This document shows positions 31,480-45,400 of a stretch of DNA of 64,000 bases, one piece after another. Numbering within the stretch: the first letter of the stretch is position 1; every line of letters starts with the position of its first letter. The notes beneath the pieces were generated by a model, which was not told where the DNA came from, did no database searches, and worked only from the letters and a program-made list of their open reading frames with translations. The DNA is from Dirofilaria immitis (Eukaryota > Nematoda > Chromadorea > Rhabditida > Onchocercidae). The translations under genes and the position numbers were made by a program. The stretch lies in contig JAKNDB010000067.1 of NCBI GenBank assembly GCA_024305405.1, forward strand, positions 1,441,001 to 1,505,000, in the 5' to 3' direction.

Positions 31480-34400
31480 AACATTGAGCAAATTTTCTAT
31501 ATATGTATATATATATATTGATATAAAATTTATTGCAAAAAAGTGATATCGATTATATTTTGCAAGATTTGGACTGTTTACTAAGGCTTAGTTGGATTAG
31601 CCGTCTTCGTAAATATAATGGTCATATAACGTTTCTTACTGCTGTTATGCTTTACTTATAATTTTTAATTATTTTATGTTGTTGAGTTCAATTTTCGCTT
31701 CCAACAGACTGACCTTTCCTTAGAAGCGTCGTGTGAAAATAATTCAGTTAACTAGATCTTAGTAACTAGTCTAATTCTGTAAAATAATTAAATATCATTC
31801 TTTCATTTAAAATTTTATGCTGGTGGTTTTGATCTCCGTGAACTCTAATTAGTCTTTTGTATATATAGAATGCAACTTCCGTTCACATGATTAAATGGTT
31901 TGGTGGAAATCAGGGTTGATTTGTTTTTGTATATTCCTTCTTGAGTCTTATAAAATTTCATATCGAAATTATGAAGCCGAAGTGATATGTATTTTTGAAC
32001 AATTATTTTACGACAAATCTTAGATTTCAAATAAATTACACTGCTGTATGAATTACTTAAAAATCGGTGAAATTAGTCCTTAAACGTTAGTTATTTTACA
32101 TGTCTTTAGAATAATTGCTGTAATTTATTCTTGTAACTATCAAAATTATATATTACTAATGTTTTTATTAAAGTGGGATTTTAGTAATGAAAATTAAAAA
32201 TACATTCTTTAGCATTAAATCAAGAAGTTATTATGCTGATATATTGCCGTTCATTTCGTTATTGTTAATGTTTTTGATTTTTTGTTATTTCCTCTGAATA
32301 ATGCAATTCAAGTAATGCAATTCATAATTTGAAACTTTTATAAAGAAAATCTGGAACATTTTAATCCTTTCCATAACTAATTGAATGTGAATTTTTATGT
32401 ACGATTGTGAGAAATATTTACCTGAATGTAATCAAACAATAAGATATGGAAATATTTGGTGCAAAATACTGAAAATGGAAGTCTTCGTATGTTATATTTT
32501 TAAAGTTTGGAGCTTGTTGATGTTATCCGTTTTTTTTTCATTTTTATTTTCACTCTCGAGCAGAGATAATTCCGGTGATATTCCTTCCTTTTTTTTTTTT
32601 TTTAAATCTATACAAATTTAGCATATTTGACTGTTATTTATGTGAAATTTTGCAAATTTCTTTAAATATAGTTTTTTTGATACCTAAAGTTTAATCAATG
32701 GATAGACCGATTTGTTATCCGCCATTTTGAGATACATTACAGTTATCGACAATATTCAAAATTTATTTATCATGTAATTGAAAGAGAAATTTTCCTGTGA
32801 ATAACTGCTAATTTCTAAGCAAATTGTATTTGCATGTTGAAATAGATATTGTTCATTCAAATGGCATGAATTTTTAAGTTTGAATTATAAATTATTCCGG
32901 TGCCTATGGAAATTTGTTTTTCCAATATTATCATTGGTTAGCGATGATATGAAAAAATATTTGCATTATTTCTTGTCATTTTGCACATAAAAATCATCAA
33001 AGAGTAGCTTATATCAATCATTATCCAGCTTCAAGTTGGAAAAATAAAAGATTCCTTTAACGATAAGTCATTACAGGTAGTTGCTGTGTATACTTGACTG
33101 GCCCATTGGTCTCGTAATTTTTACAAAATGCCTAACTTGAAATATATTTGAATAATTTCGAAGTTATTTGTCCTTCACTTGAACGATAGCTCATTTTTAA
33201 ATTACATCAACAGGAGCCACTACTTGCTGTCTTTTAGAAAAAAGTTTATCTATGTGTCATCCCCGATAAATTCATTAATTTTTCGCAATGATACTAATGT
33301 TTCAGATATCTCGGAAGTCGATTTTATATTTTTAGTAATTCCTCTATGATTGATCGATTTCTTTAGCATAAAAGTAAGAAATGTCTCATAACTTATTCAT
33401 CATGCAATTGAAAAAGAAATTTTTTTGCTCGATGAGATCATTCATCAGAAGAAGTGATTCAAGTCAAAATTAAGACATTGTAGAATATTAATACCTTGAA
33501 TGTTGTTGCTATTTTAATATATACTTTCAAGGTGATGTACTCTCTTCATCAAAACAAAGTGAAAAATTCTATGTGATATATTTTCATTAACAATGAAATG
33601 AAACTTAATTCCGAATTAGGAAATTGCTTCTAAAGGATGTTTTCTAGAAAGCATTTTTCCCGAACTTTCATAAATAATAGTGATTTGGATGAAAGCATAG
33701 AAGAGACATTTCTTTTCTCAAAAGCTATATGTGTATTCATTTTGCTGTATATGAATGCATTTTTCAAAAATTTACAACGTTCTATTTGAAATTTCATCAT
33801 CAACATAAAACAGATTCGAGAGATAATCCTAAGCTAAATAAACATTTTGTATTCGCTATAGCTTAATAAGCAAAAACAATAAACAACAAAAATAACAGTT
33901 ACAAAAATTGATGGATTATTGAGCACTGATAATATAAATTAATCAAGGAAAGCAATTTTTCAATATAAATATTTCTCTAAGCTTACTTATATAATCATAT
34001 ATCGGCAATTTTTTAATTGCACTTATTTTTTTAAGATATATAATGCTATTTAGATTATAGTTTGAGATTTTTTTAAAATGAGGTTTGAAGAATACTGAAA
34101 AGAAAAAAAATATTATTGGCACAGCAATATGAAAATCAAGCTAACTAATCATGTTCTACATTAAATTTATTCACATAGGAAAGATAGGTAAATTGGGATA
34201 GTTATTTAATAAAGAATTCTTAAATTTAAGAACAAAAATCGAATGACTAATAGAATTATAGTAGGTTTTTTTAGCATGTTCCTACTTGCCACGTCGATAA
34301 ATAAATAATATATTTCTTCATTTATGAAATATAATAAGAAATACAAAGAAATCTTTTTGAAGGACTAATAAGTTTATAATTAAAGCACTAAGAAAAAAGC

Positions 34401-34614
34401 TTTTTTTAATAATCAATTGAAGCAGAAGAAAGAAATGCAGAAACATAAAGCTGAAATAACATAACAGAAATCTCAAACTTTTAATTTAAGAATCAAACTC
34501 GTATAAAATATTGAAGATGAATTGAGATATGAATAGTGAATACTCGAAGGATATAGGAAAATGGAGGATGCAAGCAAGATCTGACATCTTGTCAGTGACA
34601 CTATCAACTATTTT
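31480..34614. other. Intergenic region, convergent genes
   Basis: 3.1 kb between the 3' ends of the zinc transporter (+) and the F-box-like gene (-). Only short AT-rich ORFs are present. I see no tRNA, long repeat or exon-like segment. Confidence 0.6.
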
Positions 34615-36411
34615 CTAAGCATAGGATGAGCTTCGGGAACGCTTACGTATTGTACCAAATTGTTGAAAATAACGTTCACCAAGCATATCTGCTTCTGTCC
34701 ATCGTCTAAATCTGAAAATATATTTTGAAATGATAATTTTTCCTGGAAAAATTTCAAAAAAAACATTTGCAAATGAAATTATTTACTTTGTTAAATGTCT
34801 GAATAGGCGAAATTTGGTAGGTCGAGCCCAAACATTACCAACCAGAATTTTCAGACATAATAAATCCATTTGCTCCACATGATATAGCAAATCTACTGAT
34901 ACCGCATAACTAAGCAATCTAGAAAGATGTTGCAGCTGGTTTGCCTAAAATTTTAATTTATTAGCAATACACAATCAGACTCAATAAATATTCAAAATGA
35001 CACAAGTTTCAATTCAGTACTTTCTTAAAAACGATAGAATATCCAGCAATTAATTAATACTGGTTTTTCCAAAGACTTCTTTAAGTTATATTAATTTCTA
35101 CGAACCAAAGGATATTCGCATTATGTCATTAAATTTTGTAAATTTAATTACAAAAGTTGCCTTTGATATAATAGATAATTTCTTCAGATTCGGAAAGAAA
35201 GGAACATCCGGAAAATATGTTCGATGAAGAGGTGTAAGCTTTAATTGCCGATTACGTGTTCCACCACAGCAACAATTCACTTTTCGTGAAAGACTAACCA
35301 TTTCAATTAGCATATGTATTTGTTCTTTGTTGATCTAAAGCAAACAATTTTAGCGAATATTTTGCAAATCCAACAAATGTAGCACTTAGATAAATCAATT
35401 TTATGAATATTTTACGATATTTATGTACGATTTTTATTGTTGCTGAATATTTTGTATTATTAAAATGGAACCTGTGCGACAAGTAGCTCAATGATTGGAC
35501 TATCAATAAATAATTGTTCAACTTTACGCCTCAAAGTAAACAATAAATGAAGCAATGCAGTAACAGTATTTGCTTTTAACTCCGAATCAATCGCTATACC
35601 AAGATGATTTGGCTCCAATTCCATAATCATTAATGCCAAAGATGGATGCCAGTCATATTCTGCTAAAAATATATACGTCATCTTTACCATTTACCCATTT
35701 TTTTAAATGTAAATTATGATTTTTCAAAGCAATAGGAGAAAAAAAAGAGATTAATAATAAATCAAAAAAATTAGTAAATTTTGTAATCTATCATTTTCCT
35801 AAATGATAAATTCTATTATTTTGCTAATAACAGTAAAATGTTGTTTTATAACAAAAGTGGAAAATTTTGAAAGAATTAATTTTCGCTATATTAAATTCAA
35901 CAAAATTGTTATAAATAAGAATTTACAATATGCAAATTATGAATAATGAAAAGCTAACATTCAATGCCAGATTTATATCGTAATTGTTCTAAACCATTGT
36001 ATACTTTTATATCGATCATCGTATACATATCAAGTCGTTTTTGAGCTGCTTTTTGAAAACTTTTCGATATTTGTTGCCATTTAATTACATCAAATAATGA
36101 TGACTAAATAATATTAAAAAATTTTTTTTTTTTTTCAAATTAACATAAATATGCAATTTATTTTTATCAAATTCTATGATAAAAATGATAAATGATTAAA
36201 TATGTGAATAAAGTAAATGTGATAAATTGTTAATTACAATATTTCTATAAATTAATTTATATACTAAATAAAAAAAAAATTAAACATAAACATAACTTAC
36301 TCTATTAACGATTAAATCGATAATTTGATCTGGAAGATTTGATGTACCAGCATGATTTGAGCAACAACGTTGTACACTAGCAACTACATGAAGCGGTAAT
36401 GTAAGCGCCAT
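34615..36411 (-). CDS. Putative F-box-like protein, 294 aa
   Basis: Six exons (minus): 36411-36301, 36103-35959, 35662-35472, 35334-35152, 34944-34787, 34711-34615. All borders are AG/GT, phases match and no correction is needed. The N-terminus contains LPDQIIDLIVNR followed by VIKWQQISKSFQKAAQKRL, which reads like an F-box helical repeat. Next comes DIKVYNGLEQLRYKSGIE, then a Leu-rich body (LEPNHLGIAIDS, NLKKLSIISK, MDLLCLKILVGNVWARPTKF) that could be degenerate leucine-rich repeats. The tail ends basic and Ser-rich (RKRSRSSSYA). If correct, it would be a substrate adaptor of an SCF ubiquitin ligase. The exon structure is secure; the family assignment is tentative. Confidence 0.72.
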
Positions 36412-38299
36412 TACTATATTTATTATATCTATCCAATAAATCACTCCTTGAATATTTAAAACATTTATTAAGAAAAATTTGAAAGCAAAAAAAAAAAAAA
36501 CGACAAATAATATTTGAACTAATATACATACTTTAGTTAGTAGCACTTTTATACATAAAATATGCTTTACTTACTTTACATTCTATAAAGCAAAATAAAT
36601 ATTTTCACACTTTTTTTTTTTTTTTCTCCCTCCTCTCTAACCAACCAATAACATTAATAACAATTGTGTTAAATTTTAACTTTCTACCGTAGTTAAGTTA
36701 TTTATTTGAAAAGAGAAGAGAGGGAAGAAGAAGAAGAAGAAAAAAGTTTTTTAAAAAAAAAAAAAATATTGATTGTTAAAAATAAATATAAAATTAAACA
36801 TTTGCATATATATATATATATACAAATTGATCAAAAGAATATAAAATTATTTCATCAATGTTAGTAAAATTGAGTATGTAAATATGTAAACAAATTATTA
36901 ATTTGATATTTCATTTTTTTTTTTTTTACAATAACAATTTCCATTTCCTTATTTATAATAGTTTATGTCAATAATGGTAAATAATTTAGTTGAACAGTTG
37001 ATCGAGAAATAAATTTAAAATTTTTTTTTAATTTATATCTTTAAATTACCTATTCCGTTTTATGTCCTTTTTTATATTTTTTTTTGCATTTTTTAAAATA
37101 TTGATTGATCATTCTTGAGAGAGGAAAAAAAATGATTAATAATAATAATGATAATTTCAATTGTATTCGTTATTTTTTAAAAATTACAAATGTAACAACA
37201 ATTGCTATAATAAAGTGTTATTGGGAAAAAGAAAATAAATAAAATAAAATAACAAACTTTTGAACTATTTCAAAAATTATTTATTTCACATTTCTCTCTT
37301 CATCATTTTAACCTTTTCTTTTTTTCTTTTTCTTTCTTTTTCTCTTCTCATAATAATAATATATGTTACTTCTCATCTATCATTCTTTTTTCTCGCTTTC
37401 TTTCCTCTCTCTCTCTCTCTCCCTCTCTTCTATCATTTTTAAAAAAATACTAATCAATCAAAAAAAAAAAAAAAAAAAACGAAAGAGAAAAATTGCTTCA
37501 ATTCTTTCAATTTATTCATAAAATTTTTCAACACAATCGTTTAACGAATTACAAAATTCAAATTATCATATCAATAATTTATCCTATCCATCCAAAGCAT
37601 TTCATTAGTTATTGATTGAACTTTTTTTTTTCCCCTCCTAATAGCGCTCATATTATTAACTACTTACTTTATGCAACAACAATACTTAATCATTATTAAT
37701 TAGCTAATTAACTAATTAATTAATCAATTACTTAAAAATTAAATTAATTAAAAAAATGAATTATAGGAGAATATACTGAAAAGAAGAAATTAATATCTAA
37801 AATTAATACTTATTTATATGGTAAAAGAATAAGGAGAAAATAAAATAAATTTAATAATTAATTTCTTAAATATTTACATTAATTAATCTATATATTTCAA
37901 TCCATTACTTAATTATTTCAAAAGAATAGAAACGTGACCTAAACGTAATCATCCAATCAATCAATCAATTAAATCACGTGACAAAAGCAAAGTCTTCGTG
38001 GATCAAGCCAAAATAACATGTCATACATTCTCTCTTCTCTCTCTAAAGGAAGGAGAGAGAGAAAGAAGGACAGGAGGAAAAAGATGAGAGAATATATCTA
38101 TGCATTGATTGTATTTGGAGAGAAAAGATGAAAAGAGTAACCTTTGGTGTTTCTGATTACTCCATTTCAACAATTTACAGCTCTAAGAATACTTATGACA
38201 GCTTAATCAGAAGTGATACAGAGAAAAAGAAGAGGAAAAGAACGAGAATATGGAATTTGTGTATGTCTATGTGTCTGTCCGTCCGTCTGCTGTATGCGT

Positions 38300-38402
38300 A
38301 TTTATTTACGTGTGCGTATGTATTTATGTGTGTGTGTGTACGTGTGTGTACGTGTATGTGCGTATGAATGTGTGTGTGTGTGTGTATGTGTGCATGTGTA
38401 TT
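38300..38402. repeat. (TG)n-rich microsatellite
   Basis: Interrupted TG/TATG dinucleotide array. The Val/Cys-rich ORFs here are repeat artefacts. Confidence 0.93.
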
Positions 38403-38939
38403 TTATATGTTACGATAAGGCATTATAAATATTAAAAGATAAAACAGTTTATCACCGATGGATAAAAATTTGCAAATGATAACTAAGGCACTGCTTCAAT
38501 GTATATATAGGTGTGTATCGTCGTAAGGCATATTATAGGCCTGGCAAAATAGAAATATAAGGAGAAAGAGAGAAAGAAAGAGAGAGAAGGTAGAGAGAAT
38601 GGGTACATGACATCATTTATTTCGGTTTGTTTATATTTAAAGAAATGTTTTCATCAAAATATACATCAATAAGCAAGTTGGTTATATAGAATTCAATGAA
38701 GAGACAAATTAATTTGGAAGCGAATTCGCAAATGAAATGAAATCGCCGGATTGCTTGCGACATCACTGGCTGCTCTCGTCCTTCAATCCGCTGTCCATTC
38801 ATACGTCCGTCTAATGGCAGCAGACGTCGGCAGCAACTATGCGACCGATTAAATATGCATATACACTGCTTAGAATATATGAGCTGTCAAATTTGCAGGC
38901 AAATCTGAAAGCTACAATATATGAGCGGACACAGACGGA

Positions 38940-39000
38940 TACGAACATATACACGCATACACACATACACACACACACATACACACACACATAATACATA
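38940..39000. repeat. (CA)n microsatellite
   Basis: Interrupted ACAC/CATA array of about 60 bp. It is the opposite phase of the TG array 500 bp to its left, so the two could pair as a long imperfect hairpin. Confidence 0.9.
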
Positions 39001-39116
39001 CATACATATAAGCAGACAGACAAGCGGATATTCAAATGAGTCTTCCATTATTTAAATTGGAATGAGAATTTGTTAAATAGGAAATAGACAAACAGATGGA
39101 AGAAAGGGTCATTTAT

Positions 39117-39196
39117 GAGTGTGTGTTGTGTGTGTGTGTGTGTGTGTGTGTCTGTGTGTGTGTGTGTGTGCGTGTGTGTGTGTGTGTGTGTGTATG
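39117..39196. repeat. (TG)n microsatellite, ~80 bp
   Basis: Nearly pure TG array with a few C interruptions. Antisense ORFs reading (His-Thr)n are artefacts. Confidence 0.95.
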
Positions 39197-39568
39197 TGGA
39201 AGGGAATGAATTGTAGTAGCATAGGGGTAGAGAGGAAGAAGACCCAAAAGAGAAGTGTGTAGCAGAGAGAAATGCGGAGATGACCACGAAGTGACCTTTG
39301 GGGAGAGGTCAAATTCTGTCAATGATTTATTGACTCAAAACGGCTAAGAGTGTTAGCTACTTGTTGCTATTTCACTACTTTTGCTTCAGTAAGTTTGCTA
39401 CTGTTTCTGTAGATGATATTAGCAGATATATATATACATGCATGCTAATCTTATCATGATTATTTGCATCAATTATATCCTGTAATCACGTATCATAAAT
39501 AATCAATTTGCAATCAAATGGTCGCTATTTGTCCATTTCTGTTAAATATGTATTATAAATATGTATTA

Positions 39569-39792
<224 letters not shown>

Positions 39793-42425
39793 TACTAATC
39801 ATTACTCTTATTCGCTATCAATTTTTGTATAATTCCAAAGAAAATGACTGATTTGATCGTTTCAATAAAAGAATTGAAAATTATCTAAATTTTCCATATA
39901 AACAAAATGAATTCTATCGAAGATTTTTTCAATCAACAAAATTATCAAATGATAAATTGAAATTTTAAAAATTTTTTGATAACCAATTAACAACATCGAA
40001 TCATGAATCAAATTTTCAGAAAAAAAAACAACAAATGATTTTTTATCACTCTATGTTTGATAATTAATTATATCTGCTATCAGGTTTTTTTTGTTCTTTT
40101 TTCAATGTTCAAACAATTCCTCTCTTTCCTTTCATCTTTCTTCTTTCGATCTCTCTTCAACTTTATTCGAATAAAAAACAAGCCTATCTATCAATATATC
40201 ACAATGACTGATAACAATATACATTATCAGTTTCCAATGATACTATGAAAATATTTCGCAAAAAAAAGAATGGAAGAACCTCTGATTATCATTTCTATTA
40301 TTATTATCATTTAATAATGCATTTTACATTAGTAAAATAAATTTCTCTTATCATTTTCACCATTCTTATCACATTCTTCGATTGATTATCTATCTTACCT
40401 ACAATTTAAACGTATTCGAACGATTTGATAATTGATAATATTAGCTCATATTTGAAAGCCTGAAAAATTAGCCATATTTTAGTTTAAAATTGTTCGGCAC
40501 AAAGAGACACGAAGTAAATAATTCAAACAGTTGTTTAGCAATCCGAGACATATCGGAGTTAAGCTATAACGAAATTCTACTATTGCCCTTTGACACGGAT
40601 ATGTCATATTACAACGAATAGAAGCAGACTTGTCTTTTTTTTTTTTTGAATTTTGTTAAATCATTACTACAATTTATTCTATGTTAAAGTGAAAATATTT
40701 CGGATATTATTATCATTTGATATTTTATAATTAAGTAAAACAAAAAGATATTATTTATCGCTTTATCACCTAGGCTTACTTATAGAAAACTCATCTATTA
40801 CAAATATTCTGTCAATCAATAGTATTTTTGAAATCAAAATATAATCCTTTGTTGAAGTTGATACTAATGATTAGATTATTTGACTTATCACCTTTTATTT
40901 TCCCAACTAATACTGACATAATGTTAAGATGAAAACTATACCGATCGGAAATATAAAATATCATTAATTTGAAACGAAATAAGCCACCTGTTTTCTTCGA
41001 ATTTTATTTCAAGGATAAACATATCAGCTGTTGTTTTGGCAAATGATAAAATGATAAATCTGTCACTTACAATTTGTTGAAAATGCATTATCAACATTTT
41101 TGCAATTACCTACAAACGAATAGTATGTATATTACTGCTGCAATCTGTCTAATATTTTATCTTCCTCTAATATCTGAGCTGTATTCATTTGAGAAAAGTA
41201 TTTTATTAAGCTATATGATATAGAAAAAATTTTTATTAAATCAACATTTCACAATTTCATATCATAGCTCTTTTCGTCTTTCAGAATATTAAAAATATTT
41301 TGGAAAGTTAGAAGCAATTAAATCATAACAACGAATCATACTAATGGCAATTAAGTGCAATAACAGAAAATGAAGCAATGGCTTATGAAGACATTGTAAA
41401 AATTAATATTTTTAAAGGCACTAACTTATCTTTTCTTTTAATTTTTAAAAATAATAATTTGCAACAGATAAATAATGCATGGAAAGAATATTTTAATAGT
41501 TTGAAATTATGAATTTCATACAAAAGATCATCGTTACAACAATGACGATAGCTGGCTGCTTGATCTTTTCCAGAGATTTATGATGCCTAGTGTTAAAATG
41601 ATTTGTTCAATTTAATTAAGTGAAGTTGGGCTAGAAAATCAACATACTGAAGAAAATCAACATACTTTTATCAAATTATTTTTTCCATTTGATTCATTGA
41701 TTTAAACTTTCTAAAATTCGCATGGATACATTTAATAAGAAGTCATTAAAAATTCTAGATTAATAACACCGACAAAAAAATTTTTTAAATAAGTGTTAGC
41801 TTAGATATTACTTATATATTTAATAATAAGGATTAAGAATAACAAAGAGCGAATACTCTGAGTAAAATCAAATAATTAAACCAGTGGATGAGAAAAGGAA
41901 TAAAAACAAAACCGAGTAATAGGCAACCATGGCAAGTACATATAACTAAAAGAACTGTTGCGATACTTTTTCACTTTGACTACAATTATACGTAATCAGT
42001 AATACACCTAAAATCTTAAATTACAACATTCTTTATCACAAACGAGAATTCCATAATTTCATTCATCCTAAATTAAGAGGAAACAAACAGCAGTTAAATA
42101 AAAACATAAAATCAAAAGTAAGTAAGTATAAGCGCTTCAAATAAATTAATGTTCATTTTAAAAATTTTTCTCAACATATTTTCCGTGACATTTCTGATTG
42201 AAATAAATATCCTTTTGAATTAAATCCTTCCAAAATTTTCTTACGTAATATAAAAGGACAATGATAACTCTAGTTTTTCTTGCTATTCATTGCTCGAAAT
42301 GTGACAACATAAAAGGAATTTTGAATTCCACTGGTAAGCGCAAAATACAATTTGAAGCAAATCAGTGTAAACGGAACATGAAAAGAAGAAATATCTCGAA
42401 GTGAAAGATCAGATAAAAAATTATG

Positions 42426-45400
42426 TTACAATGCCAGATTACCTTTCTGCATATGTACCTCAAGCACCTTCCATGCCACACTAGGATTATATTCTTCCAT
42501 ATCACGACACATTACCCATACATGATGAACACGCACTGGACTGTTCTGAAAATTCTATCAGCTTCCAAAGCTTTTAAAATTTTAAATGCATCCTAAATCA
42601 ACTAGTCAAAGTTAATTATATATTACTAATACTAAAATGTAAAACTGTTTTCAAAATTCTCCTTTTGTGTGACACTAGAAACATTAATAACTTCTGCTCA
42701 TAAGAACTTTAAAATCATACAGCTTGAGCTGTATGATTTTTGTCGCATTATGCAATTATTATGCAGCAATTTTTGTCGCACTATGTAGTTATTTATGAAA
42801 TCAATTATATGTGTAGGTATAAGCCAAGCTTTTTTGATTTATTACATTACAAACAAATCTTAAATGAACCAAATACGGATAAATTTCATTCTATCTTCAA
42901 AGGATAATTAGAACCTACCGGGTCACCTTCAACAACTTTGCCATCCATATTTCTGACAACATTTATCATATAGGCTTGAAATGTGATTATTATCACCGGT
43001 CCATGTTCCATCATTTTACCAGTAACCATCTAAAACATGCTTTTATAATATATTCAACAAATTGAAAATTATAATTCTGACTGAGAAGTATCGCTATAAA
43101 AATTTTTGCATAAGATATCTCAAATGTGAATTAATAAATGGTTCTCACATTGTTCTGATAACATCCATTGCATGCTATTTAAATACAATTTTTAGGCTTT
43201 ATCGCAAAATAATATTTTCAGAATTTTTATAAATGATATAAATGTGTTTTTTTTCGCTGAAATACAAAATTTTGTCATACATTCTTTTAAGTTTGAAATT
43301 CTAGCATGCGTAATTATATTTCAAAGCAATCGTGCCAAAGAAAGAAGATATTATTCGAAATGAATGAATAGTGAAATTATAAAATTAATCATAAAAAGGT
43401 AATGATGAACCTCAACCCTATCAATATCGATGACGCGACTATCTGCTGTACTGAAATTGACCTTTTTGTATTCATTAACAATTGTTGACAAAATATTATA
43501 AGCCTGAAAACTAATAATCCATAAAAACCTTATGAATTATGTAAAACTGAAAACGCCACAAAACTTTGAAAATATTCGAAAAGAATGAAAAAATCGAGAA
43601 AAACAAACTCTTTCGTAACACCAGTCTTTGAGAATTTTCAAATCTCCACGAATAAATGCTTCTAGAACATTCGGGATTACTTCTTTTTCACAAAAACGTA
43701 ACCATTCATTTTTGTCGAAATTCGGATCAACTTTTGAATTTCAGAAAGTACTTCTGATATTTCACTATGTCCTCCTGAATTTGAAATTGTTTGAAATGTT
43801 TTGTGCAAAACGCAACTTTCTTCAATCCTTCATAGTTGTTTAAAAGTTTTTTAAATATTGCATATATAAAATAATCTCATAGGATGCAGTTTTATGCTAT
43901 TAAAGCAAAATAGGTATGTAATCAAAGAAATTCCCCGAACTATGTATTTGTGTTATCAGAAAATTTTGAAAATCCTATGTCGCAAGACTATTTTTCTGTG
44001 ACGCAGCACTGATATTATTAATAGAAATATGCACTCTATCAATATCGGATGTCTCGTTAATCAATTTTAATGAAATAAACTTCCAAGAAAAAGAATGTAC
44101 CGAGTAGTGAGGAAATTTTATCAGTGAAGCTCCGCACCATTCTCACTGCCAAATTATCGCTTTCATCCAAACGCATTTTCCAATCCAACATTTCTAGAAT
44201 TCCATACTTATGTCAAATCATCAGTTTAAAATTGTATCATTCATTTAACGGAAAGAATATTAATAGTATCGCTCAATCTAATTTTAGTAAAATTGCCATT
44301 AATTTCAATGAGCTTTAGCATACATGAGATTAAAAGAAGCTAAAAATGAAGAGTAATCTGAATTTCCAATTCTAACAAATTGAAATTTATTAAAAGTGAA
44401 TATCAAACATACTATTATAGTAGGCATTATTTTCGGAAAAAGTTTTCCATCCAGCATACCATTTGGACTCTTTATGAAGTTCTACACCAGTTGCATTTCT
44501 ATAGAAATTCATTTATAATTAGATAAAAAGACGATATGAAGAAGCAAAAATTTCTTTTCATTCGACAAAAGATTTTTCTCAATCACAAAAAGAAACTGAA
44601 GATGTTACAATTATTATTTCCTTTGATGTAAATTCTGCACTTTGCTACTCCAAAAAATATCGGATTTATTTGTAAAATACAGAAAAACTTAATATTCTTA
44701 AGATTATCAGGAACATAAATCACGAGTATGTAAAATGATGATTCGAGTCACACCAAGCATTACGAAAAAAATAATTAACTACGTAACGTTTTTAGTCATG
44801 AAAATGGTACTTACGGATTAGCTTCCACAATCCGATCTGCGCAAGTGGAATAGGCTGCAGAGCGCATTCGTAATTGATCTAAAATATTTTTCAAAAACCG
44901 AAATGAATTTTCGGTGAATTCTTTAAATTTCTCATAAAAAAATTTTCTCAGAGGAATTAATTGCAAAAGAGAGCATAACCATTACTAAAAGGAATACAAC
45001 CTGGTCGAGTATACATCCGTACATCGACAATGCTGTCAACTTCGTCTTTGATAACTTTTACGGACTGCAAAGTTTAAAATTAAAATAATTTTATGACAAA
45101 TATTTTAGTATCTACAATCACCTGAATAGAAGAATGCATCTTTTCTACACTGACATATCAGAAGTCCTATTAATACCTCAAAGAACGCTCATGATTCAGT
45201 CATTAATCATTTTAATCTAAACATTGAAAAATTTCCCAGAGGTTTAAACAGCTTGGTTATCATCATTAATAAATCAGAGTGCTTCTTCTCTTCTTTGAAA
45301 CCTCCAAGGTTACATCCTTATACTTCTCAATGCCGTCAATTTCAGAACAAATCAAATGCTCTGTTGATTTCTGTGAATTGAAATTATAATGAATAAATAA

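Noticed and set aside
38128..39322. Overlapping ORFs rich in Val/Cys and (His-Thr)n
   Set aside because: Produced by TG/CA dinucleotide arrays; no splice borders, no other composition.
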